The notes under the pieces were generated by a model. It had not been told where the DNA came from. It saw nothing but the letters and a program-made list of their open reading frames with translations, and did not search any database. From the NCBI GenBank assembly GCA_034508935.3, contig CM067447.1, forward strand, positions 36,643,348-36,707,347: DNA of 64,000 nucleotides. The letters are read 5' to 3'. Source of the DNA: Berghia stephanieae (lineage: Eukaryota > Mollusca > Gastropoda > Nudibranchia > Aeolidiidae). Shown piece after piece: positions 1 through 24,799 of the stretch (within the stretch, counting starts at the first letter, position 1; each line of letters begins with the position of its first letter). A program made the position numbers and the translations under genes.

Positions 1-178
1 TATCGTCGACTTGTTTCAGGATGGTGTTGTTTAACTTGTAGGTCTCATTGTACTTTTTAGCTGTGCTGAGGATGTAGCATTTGTTTGCGTTAAATTTCAT
101 TCCCCAATCATTAGCCCACTGTTCGAGACTATTCAAGTCCTCTTGAAGCAATTTTTGATCATTTGCAGATTTTATTGG

Positions 179-1051
179 TCAGTATATTAGACAGTCATAG
201 GCGAATAACCTAATCTGAGATTTTACTCGTAGAGGTAGGTCATTGATGAAACAAAGAAATAGTATGGGTCCTAGCACCGTTCCCTGTGGTACTCCTGATA
301 TGACCGGACATTCATCCGATGACGTGCTGTCTAGGACTACTTTCATGGTACGTTTTGTGAGGAAATTACAAAGCCATGTGTGTAAAGAGCCACGAATTCC
401 GTAATTTTCTAGTTTCTGCAGGAGTTTTTGGTGGGGGACATTATCAAATGCTTTGGAAAAGGCGAGGATGCCGATGTCTGCCTGAGTGTTGGCATTCTGG
501 AGTCTCAACAGGTCATTTACAGTTATTAGGAGTTGGCTTTCACATGAGTATCCTTTGCGAAACCCGTGGTTCAGGTCAGTTAGGATGTCATTGTTCTCTA
601 AGTGGTTCATCATGTTCTTACAGATTATATGTTCTAATAGTTTGGATATTACAGACGTCAGTGAGATTGGACGGTAGTTCTCTGCTTTATTTTTGTTGCC
701 TTTTTTTAATACATGTGCGATGTTTGCCTTCAGCCAGTCATTAGGGAGCATCCCGGTATCGACCGATTTTTGGAAAATTATGCATAATGAGGGGGCCAAA
801 CTCTCAGCACACTCCTTTAGTACTGTGTTGGGTATGTTATCTGGACCTGACGCCTTAGATGGATCGACGTTTTTCAGCAACTTTTCAACTCCTGAGATGT
901 TTATGTTGATATCAGTACCTAAGAGATTGGTCACACCTATGTGATGTCGGTGGGGTGGTTGTATCGTGTGGATCATGAGGGGTAAAGACAGATTTAAATT
1001 GATCCAAGAAGATCGTTGCTTTATCCTTCCCCTTAATATACAGGGTTTCAT
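179..1051 (-). pseudogene. LINE 1 reverse transcriptase segment
   Basis: A 290-aa open frame carrying RT fingers and palm: KASGPDNIPNTVLK, NYRPISLTSVISKLLE, a degenerate motif A (ILAFSKAFDNVP, normally LDFSKAFD), SGVPQGTVLGPILF (motif B) and LFAYDCLIY (motif C). The motif-C Asp pair is broken by a D-to-Y change, which alone should abolish polymerase activity. The preceding linker (WMDEQENRALLRRKAKAFKRAK) lies in neighbouring frames at 912-1513. After 179 the frame is stopped by TGA, but RT-like residues (LEQWANDWGMKFN) continue to position 1. Confidence 0.9.
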
Positions 1052-1590
1052 TTTCTTTCAATGGGGCTACACCAATAGAATCGTTTTTCTTGCTTTTTAT
1101 GTAGTTCCAAAATGGCTTGGTATTGTTTGTTTCAAGTCCTTTTTCTATGACATTGTTAATGTGCGTCCATTCTGCTTGCCTTATTTCACGCCTAATTTGA
1201 CGCTGCAACGATTTGTATGTATCCCAGGTTCCGCTCAGTTTAGCCCGCTTGAATGCTTTTGCTTTGCGTCTTAGTAGTGCTCTATTTTCCTGTTCATCCA
1301 CGGCGGCGTTCTTGTATTTTTATGTACTTTTTGGGGAATTGACTCCTTGATTGCACTGAGTAGGCAGGACTGAAAATGGCTCCACATTTCATTTACATCC
1401 ATACCGTTTTTGTGCTGTTCTGTGATCTCTGATGATAGTCCCTCGATTCGTTTTCGTAGTGCGGCCCAGTTGGCCTTTTTGAAAAGGTATCGTGTTTTGG
1501 GGGGTTGGTTCATATAATTGAGGTTTAGTGTGGTTTCAGTAACAACGCAGGCATGATCTGATATTCCTGGTTGTGATGTTGTTGAATGGA

Positions 1591-2463
1591 TCAGTGATGG
1601 ATTGGATCTAAAATATTGTCACCGCGTGTGCATTCTTCGTGAATTTGTGTGAGGTGCGCTCCTGCTGTAATGTCGATGAGGCAGACAGATAACGTTTTTG
1701 AACCGTCCCAGTTTTTATCAGGACAGTTAAAGTCTCCTGTTAGAATCATTTGGTTTGGAGTTTTTTCTGAGTTGATTATTTCAAGCGATTTTTGCAGTTC
1801 TACGATGTCAGTTTCGTTTCGATGGGGCATGCAGAACGATCCAACAAGGATGTTTTTATGGCCATGGATTTTAACGCATACCCAAATTATCTCACAGTCA
1901 GTTTTGAACTTTGTTTGCTCACAACCTGTGAGCTTTCTATCAACGAGTATGAATACTCCACCTCCCCGTCGCCTGGTCTCATCGTCTTCATTTTCACTTC
2001 CTTCATCTTCTGCCTCTTCTCTAGGTAGTTTTCTGTCATTTCGGAATACCTCGTATTCTTTGGGGAAGATTTCACATGACTTAATATTGTCATTTAGCCA
2101 CGACTCTTGTCCACAGACAATGTCTGGTTCATGTTTGTCAATAAGTGCACAGAATTCAGCCCTTTTGTGTAAAATGCTGCGACAGTTCACTGTTAGAATT
2201 TTTAGATTGTTATTAGTAGAATTTAAATTATTGCATTTTAATTTGACTGAGTTGTTTTTGATGTTTTCTTTGGCTTCTATTTGTTTTTGTTTTTGTTTCC
2301 TTCCACCTTTATTTCCTCTTTTTGTTATTTTTCTGTATGCCTTGAATAATGTAATATATCTCAAAAGGTTCACTATTTCTAAATTCGGTGTATTATTAAT
2401 TGTGTATCGTATTGTACATAGGTGTTGGGGTGAATAGTTATAACAATAATTAGGTGTTGTCAT
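1591..2463 (-). pseudogene. LINE 1 endonuclease segment (APE-type)
   Basis: A 290-aa open frame. About 85 basic residues (RGNKGGRKQKQKQ) precede an apurinic-like endonuclease fold: LTVNCRSI near residue 90, PDIVCGQESWL near 115, RRGGGVFILV near 165 and GDFNCPDKNW near 245. These are the metal-binding Asn, the catalytic Glu (Q-E-S-W) and the GDFN motif of APE nucleases that nick target DNA for target-primed reverse transcription. The frame ends before the SDH motif. One frame over, near 1545-1560, the sequence reads PGISDHACVV, so the domain is only separated from its end by a frameshift. Confidence 0.88.
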
Positions 2464-2779
2464 TCTCTGTGTTCATCGTCGACCGTTGTAATACGATCGA
2501 TTAAAATAGCTCACTGTTTTTTTCCTTAAAATCGTAAAATGTAAACAACAATGGTCTTAATAGAAGATAAAATCTTTGCAAAAATTTTATAAAACTTTAA
2601 AGTATTGCTAAATTAATTGTTTAAAATCCATGAATTTTCGTCAAAAGCAGCACAAACTCATACGAAATCCTCTGAATATGAAATAAAATTCGTCCTGTAT
2701 AGAAATAACACTTAAAACAGCCGTAAAATGAAGTAATTTTAAGAGCTCTGTGAAAAGCAGCCTTCCAGCGCTGAACACA

Positions 2780-3190
2780 TTACTTTCTTATTTTAGCCGA
2801 TTTTTTAATTATGTAACATTTGCGAATTTGTATCTTCCTCTCTTTATTAATGTCTGTAAATGCATTGTCCTCGATAAGACGAACATTTTAGTATACGAAT
2901 TGTTATTAATAACTCCATAATGACTGTTATAACCATGTTTTATATACGGCAACTGCACGCGATTTCGGTCACAACTTTCCAAAAGGTAAATTAAATTTTG
3001 GGTAAAATCGGGAGTCTGAATTTCAGACTTTGAACTGCCGTTATATTTCTTATCAAGATAGAAACAAAATTCAAACTGTTTTGTAAGCAGTGTTGCCAGC
3101 TCTTTAATATGACATTGGTTTCAAGTTTGTGAGTTACATTTAGAGTTAGAATTTTTGTTAAACTCCCAATTTTATTTTAATTTTAGAGAA
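2780..3190 (+). repeat. Interspersed repeat F, copy 1
   Basis: About 410 bp that reappear in inverted orientation at 20490-20920. Shared blocks include GTAAATGCATTGTCCTCGAT, TTTCGGTCACAACTTT and AAACAAAATTCAAACTG. A weaker relative lies at 21990-22250. No coding potential or clear termini were seen; it could be the interior of a non-autonomous DNA transposon. Confidence 0.7.
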
Positions 3191-3259
3191 GAAGGCTCGC
3201 CTCTCTTGATACTAGATAGGACCTACTTCTCTACTGGCTAGGTAGATTGGTACTACCGC

Positions 3260-3457
3260 AAACTCGGGGACCCAAACAATTTTGGGGGTCTGGGAGGGGG
3301 GAAACTTTTTTTAAAAAATAATTTTGGGGGTTTGGGAGGGGGGAAATTTTTTTTAAAAAGTCTCTCCCCTCCCAAACCCCCTACTAGACGTCTAGACTTT
3401 TTTTTTTTTAAGTTTCCCCCCTCCCAAACACCCAAAATTATTTGGGTCCCCCAGTTT
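3260..3457. mobile_element. Palindromic MITE-like element
   Basis: About 200 bp with near-perfect inverted ends: the left end reads AACTCGGGGACCCAAACAAT and the right end is its reverse complement (ATTATTTGGGTCCCCCAGTT). The arms are G- and C-rich strips (TTTGGGAGGGGGG / CCCCCCTCCCAAA), and the left arm contains an internal duplication of its G-rich unit. The whole piece can fold into a hairpin. Target-site duplication was not resolved. Confidence 0.6.
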
Positions 3458-3779
3458 ACTTGTACTTCATCATATAGGAAAAACAAAAACAATCTCAAAC
3501 GAAATGGGGTTCTTAAAATTAAATAAATTGATCGACACCTACATACAAATACCTTTTGTTTTCTTATTCTTCTTTTGTAGGAGCTATTATACAATTTTTT
3601 ATTTTTTTTTCCCCCTTCACCTGCAACAACACTCAACACAACCAACTTCTTTCGACTTTCGAAACATTTTCTTCATATTCATGAGAAAAGAGCTCACCCT
3701 GCAGAGTTCGGAGTTTCGTGTTCCATAAGATTCGAATTTCGTCAATACGACAAACGTGTCTGTTCGTCTGTCTATATCA

Positions 3780-4120
<341 letters not shown>

Positions 4121-5000
4121 CAAAATTATTATTAGGAACTGTGTATTCAGTCCACCGGAATAAAAATATTTAAAAAGGACCTAATATCGTCGATACTTAC
4201 CTTAGTCAATACTGGCGACATTGATGCTTAGCCTATTGTAGGTCAGGTTAAGCATCATCATAAATGGACAGGCATAAAATTTATGGCAATTTGACGGCTT
4301 AATAATATCATTTACAGCGTTTTATTTACTCTCGGAAAGTCTTGATTGAGAGTTGCTCGAAATCGGCGCCCGAGTTTCTTACAGTGGCTGCCAGATAGCC
4401 ATTGGCCTGACCAATTTGACCAAAATTACTACACAGAGAATATTTTTTCTATAATTAATTTTAAATTAACATTTATATCTATGTTATATTTATGTCACGT
4501 GATTATTTTTCTCCACGAATCAGCGTGAGACGGTAGACATGAAGGAACCTCCCTGACCCATTTTTAAACCTGCCTGTTCCCAACCTGGTGCAAAAAAAAT
4601 AAAAAAAACTCGCGCCCCGGGCAGTATTGACTTTGTCTTCTTCCAACATCCTTTTCTTTCAAAATCATCCCTTGTCCATTGTCTTGTAGGGCTAGTCTAT
4701 TGTTCATTGTCTATCATGTCTTGTAAAACTATGATTTTTTTTTTGCTGGTATCCCACTTCTTCCATTATACTAGCCCTAAAATGACCTCAATAAGCGCCA
4801 TCAAACCTTTAAAAACAATAGAGTAGAGTCATCTTCCTTAACATATATATTTTTTAATGTTTCCGAGTCCGTGAGGGTTTTTGTGATTATCAAAACCAAT
4901 GATTTTTCCAAGGAGATCAAAGTTTTAGTATTGTTTGCCCAAGTAAAGTTCTATTTGGTCACTTTTCACATCGATCACTGACCTCGAGCACGCCTGTGAC
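4121..5000. other. Unassigned spacer
   Basis: About 880 bp with no exon, RNA gene or complete repeat that I could recognise. A partial unit of the tandem repeat that follows (GGTATCCCACTTCTTCC) appears near 4748. Confidence 0.6.
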
Positions 5001-5007
5001 TGTGTTT

Positions 5008-5089
5008 TTGAATGGTATTGGTATCCCATTTCTTCCTTTCTACTAACCCTATCTATCTTTCTCTCTATCTCTAAGCTCTCCCACACCCC

Positions 5090-5164
<75 letters not shown>

Positions 5165-5499
5165 ACGCTCCCTCAAACATATTCAAGACCCTATAACTAC
5201 GTGTATAAAGTTGTTCTCTTAACTTTTTGTATTCTTTTTTTTTTTTTTAATTTTTATTTGTTGTTGTTTTTGTTTTGTTTGTTCGTTTTTGTTTCGTTTT
5301 TCCCCTGAGTCATATTGTTACGTACAAGGAATGCACAAAGCAATAAATTTTGACGTCTCACTGTGTTCTGATTTAAAATAATAATATTGAAAGTGAATAA
5401 AAGTAAATCAATAAAACTTCTCAAGTCAACGTGTTGAAGTTGTAAATTAATAAGTTTTTGACTGGTATCCCATTTCTTCCTATCTACTAGTACTACTAG

Positions 5500-5534
<35 letters not shown>

Positions 5535-5845
5535 GACCCCTCAAACACATTCAAGAGCCCATAGCTATAACTATAAAGGTGTTCTTTTAACATTTTTTTG
5601 TTTTGTTTTGTTTCATTTTTGTTTTTTATTTTGTTTGTTCGTTTTTGTTTTTTTCCTGACTCATATTGTTACGTACAAGGAATGCACAAAGCAATACATT
5701 TTGACGTCTCACTGTGTTCTAAATAAAAATAATAATATTAAAAGCGAGTAAAAGTAAATAAATAAAAAATGTTAAATGTCGTTCAAATTTCTCAAGTCAC
5801 CAGAAATGGTGCCAACGTGTTGAAGTTGAAAATTAAGAACATTTT
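5008..5845. repeat. Diverged tandem duplication, unit about 400 bp
   Basis: Two head-to-tail copies, about 5008-5456 and 5457-5845. Each starts at GGTATCCCATTTCTTCC, runs through a (CT)n tract (5089-5162 and 5501-5531), a T-rich tract and the block CATATTGTTACGTACAAGG, then TTTTGACGTCTCACTGTG, and ends near CAACGTGTTGAAGTTG. Divergence and length change in the CT tracts show that the duplication is not recent. Confidence 0.8.
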
Positions 5846-6026
5846 GCCAAGTGAGTACAAAAAAAAAAAAAAAAAAAAAGAAAGAAAGAAAGAAAATATT
5901 ATGCCGAGAAAGGAGCTCAAACACCTAACTCACCCCACCCCGGTTACAGTTACGCTGTGCAAAAACAGCCGGCCACCTTGCCTTCTCGCGCTCGGTCAAA
6001 CAGTTTAGCCCGTATAATTATAATTA

Positions 6027-7561
6027 CAGTGGACTCCGGATAAGACGATGCCCAGGGGAACCGAGAAATAAATCGACTTATCCGAAAATCAACTTAACCG
6101 GAGTGTAACCAAATGAGCAAAAACGCATGTGGACAAAGCAAACCAATCTAGAATATGATAAGTAAGGCCCTTCATATCGCGCGGTCTCTGTATTGGTCAT
6201 CAGAGGCTCCTACCCCCAATAGCCCCATAGAGGAATCAGAATACATAAAAATCGGAATTTAAGATAAAAAAGCGGAATCAACTTACTGTTATTGACTATG
6301 ACATGCTTTGCAACAGAAAATGTAATAGGCAATCCAAGAGTACTCAAATGATTAAAAATATAAAATGTGTAAAAATGTACAGATTGTGTAAAGAGTAAGA
6401 ATGGGGTCAAATAAAAATAGAGAACACACAGGTCCTGGCCGTCTGAGAGCAAAGCATTGAATGGATGGATTTAACCTTGTCAGGACCCTTCCCCCCCCCC
6501 CCCCCCCCTCCCACACACCTAATCAAACTCGCGTGCCGGTACTCACACACACACACACATACACATGGTTAAAATTAAATAGGGAAAGAAGCTGACCGTA
6601 CTCAATAATATTATTACCGATTGAAGCCAACATAAAATATTACCAAGGTCATTGACCTCACGAATTGGAGTCACAATAATAATAATAATACTTCGGTCAA
6701 CCCCCCTCCCAAACATACAATATTATCCGATATCAGCAGCACACACTTTGAAGGGACTAATCAGACACACAAAATGTGTGTTGATTGACCATAGGAGATG
6801 CTGACGAAATAAGCCATAGCTCACTTTTTTCACTAGAGATTTTTTTTTTTTAACTTTCCTCGATGGGAAAGGTGAAAAGCGGAATTTTTGCCTTGAATGT
6901 GGAATGTGTGCCAATTAAGTGAAATTTTTCCGCGAAAAGCGGAAGGGTAGGAACCTATATGTCAATGTCATGCTTCTTGTAAATCGTGGAGACAGAAATA
7001 GCTGGTATGCCAATTTCCTATGCGATGATTTTCTGTCGCATGCCAAACTTTCCAAATGCATCGAATCTTCCTTTTCCGCGATAGGTTTTCCATTGCAGTT
7101 GTAGACTTGACTTGAATTCTTCTTGATAAAAATAAAATTGATACTAATTAAGAGGGCCATTACATGGAATGGCCTGGGATTAGAACAAAAAAAAATCTTG
7201 AATTTGAAGTTGCGACAATGTAAAATTTGAGATGGAGAAATTAAAGTTATTCAATACTGCTTATGTACATTGAACAAGGACGTCAGGCAAAGCACCTACA
7301 TCACATCGATGTGCGCCAATCGTTCGCGGATATTCTTAACCACTGAAAATTCTTACTGGTAGCTTTTTTTAACCAATGGAAATACTTGTTTATTTGTGAT
7401 TTTATTGTAGTCATGAGTGATAAGAACATCGACTTATGTGGAGTTTTTTTTTTTTTACTAATGCTATACATATATAGGAAGAAGGGGGAGGGACCAAGAA
7501 AAAAAAAATCGACTTGGGTAAAAATCGACTTAGGCAACGTCGACGTATCCAGAGTGCACTG
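6027..7561 (-). mobile_element. Tigger 1: pogo/Tigger-like DNA transposon, degraded
   Basis: Flanked by TA (6025-6026 and 7562-7563), with inverted ends CAGTGGACTCCGGATAAG and, reverse complemented at the right, CAGTGCACTCTGGATACG: the TA target and terminal style of Tc1/mariner pogo-Tigger elements. Around 7010-7080 the minus strand encodes a worn copy of a CENP-B-like helix-turn-helix (GMRQKIIA then a stop, EIGIP). The same peptide is better preserved in Tigger 2. No long transposase frame survives. Confidence 0.82.
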
Positions 7562-7575
7562 TATAATCTTTTCCG

Positions 7576-7616
7576 GTGGACTGAATACACAGCTGTGTAT
7601 TCAGTCCACTGGTGGA
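7576..7616. repeat. Perfect short palindrome next to TTA-rich tract
   Basis: CCGGTGGACTGAATACACAG is followed at once by CTGTGTATTCAGTCCACTGG, nearly perfect dyad symmetry over 40 bp. A single arm occurs at about 4137-4160, again beside (TTA)n, so this looks like the end of a small mobile repeat associated with TTA tracts. Confidence 0.6.
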
Positions 7617-7633
7617 CTGAAATCACAGTTCCT

Positions 7634-8146
7634 TATTATTATTATTATCATTATTATTATTATTGTCATTATTATTATCATCATCGTAATTATTAGCATT
7701 GTTGTTATCATCACCACCGTCACCATTATCAACGCTATTATTATTATGATAGTAATGATAGTGATAGTGATAATTATTATTGTTATTAATATTGCTACCG
7801 TTGTTACTTTCACTGACTGTCATCGTCGTCGTCTCCATCACCGCCATAGCCACCACTGTTCACTGTTATTGTCACCATCGTCCTCATCATCATCATCAGC
7901 AGCAGCATCTTCATCATCATCATTATCATCGTCGTCAACATTAATATCATTATTACCTCTGGGACATTCTGTGGCAGAGTCTGAAACTTCACTGTTCAAA
8001 TTAATACTCCAGCTCTATACATTGTACACTATTTTAGGAAATGGTATTATGTCAATGAATATGTTACCCTTGTTACATTATCATGTATATTTCCTGAAAT
8101 AAACAATTATGTATGTATGTATGTATTTATGTATGTATGTGTTCAA
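7634..8146. repeat. Degenerate ATT/ATC trinucleotide repeat, then short (TATG)n
   Basis: About 330 bp of imperfect ATT, ATC and GTC triplets (7634-7960), a 140-bp unique stretch containing TTTCCTGAAATAAACAATTA, and a 40-bp (TATG)n tract at 8107-8146. The unique stretch resembles the 3' end of a retroposed sequence, but I cannot name it. Confidence 0.8.
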
Positions 8147-8149
8147 GAT

Positions 8150-9340
8150 GGCGGACAGGTCAGTCGGGTCTCTCGTAGTCTCTCGATCTACCGTCTCTTG
8201 TATCCATCATCCGTGGTAGCTGTCCTCGTAAACACAGACAATGTCTAGAAGAGTATAGGACTTGTGACAAGGATCAGATTTCTTGCCAAGTAGTGTATCA
8301 AAAGTGGTAAAATTCGACTAGACGTCGGACAGAATGGTTACAATGTTGTAAAACGTGTTGTGAATGGCGGAAATAGTGATTGTGATTTGTTTGACATTTC
8401 TAATTGGCTCCAGTATCAGCATGAACCGACCAGTAATTCTTCTTGGAATAAGTTTATACAACAAGAAGGTATGTTCAGACATACTATACAACCCATTAAA
8501 ATTAAACCAACTTTTTGTCACTCCAACCCATCAAAATGGATAAAAATTTCATGAGACTGAGCACAGGTGTCAAAGTATGACATAAGACTAAGACATAATG
8601 GTGATTTTGTGGTTTTGAGGAAAATCTTTGACACTGCAAATTCAGCGGGAGATTATCGTCACTGCTTAATAGGTAAATAAGACACCAAACTTCACGTTTA
8701 TTACCACACCTGATTTGAAAGTTACCGACTCAAAGAAAAATCAAGACCGTTTTTATTTTCAAGACCGCTTTTTCCCGATCTTGAGGAAATTGAAAAATTC
8801 AAGACCATTTCCCGAACCAGTGGGAACCCTGTACTGTAACACACTTTATAGTCACCTGGAACAACTACAAAAGACGTCAAACTTCTACGTTATGGCACAA
8901 GGGCTAGAGCTCAGGTGGTCGCTGGTTCGGATAAGTAAGTAAGGCTCAGCAGTGTGGCCTTTGCTTCGCGCCCGAAAGATAGGGGTGTTATGAAAGACGA
9001 TACAAATACATGCAGACGTAGAATCGAGTCTTCACAGTGAAAATGATACCGAATATCGCCCAACATTAGTGTGAAGTACGAATAGTGAACATACTATTAT
9101 TTGTCCTTACGTACAGCAATGACGGTTGATGATATTCATCCGTAATAGTACGAATAGATCTATCCTTCAGTAAAAGTGTTGTCACCACAACCCCTCTAAG
9201 AGTTATCCCCCCCCCCCCCCCCCCCTCTCCTCCACAAACATAAAATGAAAATAAATGTGCAAAACCTTCATCCTAATGTGAAACTGAATCAAACATACAA
9301 TGAAAACCATTGAACCATAAACTACCAGTTTTGAAATTAA
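8150..9340. other. Unassigned spacer downstream of SNRPF
   Basis: No exon, RNA gene or known repeat recognised. It holds a run of about 17 C at 9208-9225 and ends at the SNRPF poly(A) signal. Confidence 0.5.
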
Positions 9341-9343
9341 AAC

Positions 9344-9349
9344 TTTATT
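9344..9349 (-). terminator. SNRPF poly(A) signal (AATAAA on minus)
   Basis: TTTATT on the plus strand, AATAAA on the minus strand, about 545 nt past the SNRPF stop codon. It is the most plausible cleavage signal before the unassigned spacer; no cDNA support is available here. Confidence 0.55.
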
Positions 9350-9894
9350 TCCCAAAAATGTACCAAAACAATACATATAACAAAATGTTTCATTGAAACC
9401 TTAAATTTGGCCAGCCGAATAACATTACAACAGAAAATGTAAACATTAAAACACAAAGGATCTGCTAAAAGTGGTAAGATGACAACATTATAGTGAGTTA
9501 TGAAGCAATGGTAGCACATTTTATGAACAATCAGGTTGCAATCAGGTTGAATAACATTGGATGAGATGTTGAATGAATGATTTTTTAAAAAACCACTAAC
9601 ATAAGTAATTTACAACACCAAACTATATGATAAAGAGAAAAGAAAATGAGATTACACATATTAAATTGACAATATTGAAAACAAATTACACTAAAATGAG
9701 TTGTGATGAATCATGTACAAATTGTGAGGATGTAATAAATCAGGTTGTATACTTCAAATTCAAAATTATATCAGACTTCTTTTTTTAAAAAGTTCACATC
9801 AGGTTGTATACTTCAAATTCAACAATATGACTTCTGGAAAAATAACAGAACACACAAAGTTCACAGAAGGACTTGACCAAGATGGCCATAGCCA

Positions 9895-22782
<12,888 letters not shown>

Positions 22783-23023
22783 TGTTGATTTCCTTTTTTT
22801 AAAAATAAATCACACTCCTGTGATCTTTTTTAACCAAAATTATGCGGCAAACGGCCGGAAAGAACAATAAACGTGAGTTTTGTTTTGTGTATGGGCATTA
22901 TAGTGTACTCGACTACAACTCAAATTTTACAGACGACCGCTGATACTTAGAAGGAAGAATACCTGGATACCTCTATACAGAACTTTTAGACTTGGTGTAG
23001 TCTCCTTCGCTCCTCCTCATCTA

Positions 23024-23780
23024 TTAATGATTGGACCAATTTTTATAATTGAACTTGTTTCCTAGGATGTTGTTTATCTCCAACTCTGCTTTGAATTTAT
23101 TCAATTTTTTTGCTGATACTGTGGTTTCTTGCAGTTTATTCCAGTTATTTACAATTCTAGATGAAAAAAAGTTCCTTCTTTCATTTGTTTTAAAACGTTC
23201 TTTTTCCAGTTTCTTGCTGTTTCCTCGTGTCTGAATGTTCTTGTTTGGTTTAAGAAATCCTGCCTCTACCCCATCTATTCCCTTTACTATTTTGTATGTT
23301 TGGATCATATCTCCTCTTCTTCTCCTGTAATCTAAGGTTGGGAGATTTAATTCTTTCAATCTCTCACAGTTGGTTTTGTCTTTCAGGTGTGTGATAAGTT
23401 TTGTTGCTCTCCTTTGCACTCTTTCCAAACAGTCTTTGTCTCCCTCAAACTTCGGATACCATATGCAGTTGGCATATTCCAGCTTTGATCTAACCATAGT
23501 CTTGTAGATGGTAGTCATGTGTTTTGTTTTCAGATTCTTGAAATTTCTTTTCACTATTCCGAGTGTTTTACCAGCCTTAGATTGAACATCTTGAATTTGC
23601 TTCTTGAAGTTTAGCTTCCTATCAATAAATACTCCTAGGTCTTTTTCCTCATTGGATTTCTGCAGGGGTTTTTCTTTCATTATATAGTTTGCTTCTCTGT
23701 TTTTTTCCTAGGTGAAGAACTGCACATTTATCTACAAAGAAAAGAAAACGAAAATTTCAGAAAGACAGAGAAGAAAAAGC
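23024..23780 (-). mobile_element. LINE 2: 5'-truncated CR1-like element
   Basis: A 218-aa frame (23680 to 23024) covers the end of the RT and the C-terminal domain: EEKDLGVFIDRKLNFKKQI, YKTMVRSKLEYANCIWYP, LERVQRRATKLITHL, LNLPTLDYRRRRGDMIQTYK, RNFFSSRIVNNWNKLQE. These are strong CR1-family signatures. Just upstream the reading continues (DKCAVLHLGK), but one extra A in an A-run near 23700-23710 shifts the frame. The copy looks young for the region: 218 codons without a stop. Confidence 0.92.
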
Positions 23781-24233
23781 AAAACATAATGTGATGCATT
23801 TCTGTCGGAGTTTTTTCTGATTTTTTATTTTTGAATGCATCCAATTAATCTGTGGTTGACACCGACGTAATATGTTCACCTAGATTGACACTTTTTATTT
23901 GTATATTTGTGACCCATCGCCCCAAATTGTTATCATGACAGTTTGATTTAAATGAGACTGCATTTGTTGTCAATATATGAAAATCGGACTACCTTTATAT
24001 TATGTTTCATTGACGACGATGAATTCTAACTTCTTAAACGTAAGGTGCCCAGAATCGATCATTATCACTTAAAAGTCATTTAAAGCATCTGATTCACTTA
24101 GGCTCAATACCGAATTGAGGTGGTGGAGCACATTTGGTCACAAAATCATTTCTATATATCTTCTAATATAATTGTTCATGTTTATCTCTGAATTCCGCGT
24201 GAGGAATTCAAATCGATAATCTATACCCCTCAT

Positions 24234-24615
24234 TCTGGGTGGGATTCTTCACCTCCCATAGTGGGCAGGAAGGTGTGTCTTTTATACCCCTATCCTATTT
24301 TCCAACATGCTCTCCATCTTTGTCGTGGAATGAGATTGAATGTGTAATGTAACCATATGAGTGTATTCCTCTTAGTGGGATCCTGAGCATGTGTCTGGAT
24401 GAGACTTTTAGGTGATCTCAAACTGTGCATTGATGGTATGCTCTTGGAATCCACATCTGTTCCCTATTTGAACCAGCTCACATTTGTCTTACTTTTTCTT
24501 GGGTGCTTTATTTGTAAATCTATAATCTTTTGACTACCCTATTTTCTTCCTTTTTACTGGCGCTGATATTACCTAAATGTGTTGCAAGCGCCGTAAAACT
24601 CTTAAAAACAAACAG
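24234..24615 (+). mobile_element. SINE-like family A copy with internal deletion
   Basis: Starts CTGGGTGGGATTCTTCACC and ends TTGCAAGCGCCGTAAAACTC, TTAAAAACAAACAGG. The middle third is missing relative to 10437-10982. The plus strand carries the sense orientation. Confidence 0.75.
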
Positions 24616-24799
24616 GAACATTGAAAAGACAGGAACTCTGTTTTATGGCGCAATGATATTATTTTCTTTTCGAGACAATGCTATTACCGGCCAGGTTCTC
24701 ATTTCACACCCGATCATGAGAAAATGAAGGTAAAAAACCCTTTAGAAGAATTCAATAATGAGTGCCCCGCGGTTGGATTTGAATCTTAGACCTACATGT

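Larger units (their letters stand above)
1..2470 (-). mobile_element. LINE 1: CR1/jockey-group non-LTR retrotransposon, ORF2 part
   Basis: Reading leftwards from about 2463, the minus strand encodes a basic N-terminal stretch, an APE-type endonuclease, a charged linker and a reverse transcriptase, the domain order of ORF2 in CR1/L2/jockey-group LINEs. Coding is spread over several frames with at least three shifts, near 1600, 1300 and 1000, and a TGA at about 176-178, after which RT-like coding continues to the window edge. The copy is therefore dead, and its 3' end lies outside the window. The RT catalytic box reads FAYD instead of FADD. No ORF1 was recognised upstream. Domain assignment is confident; the clade within the CR1/jockey group is not. 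Confidence 0.9.
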
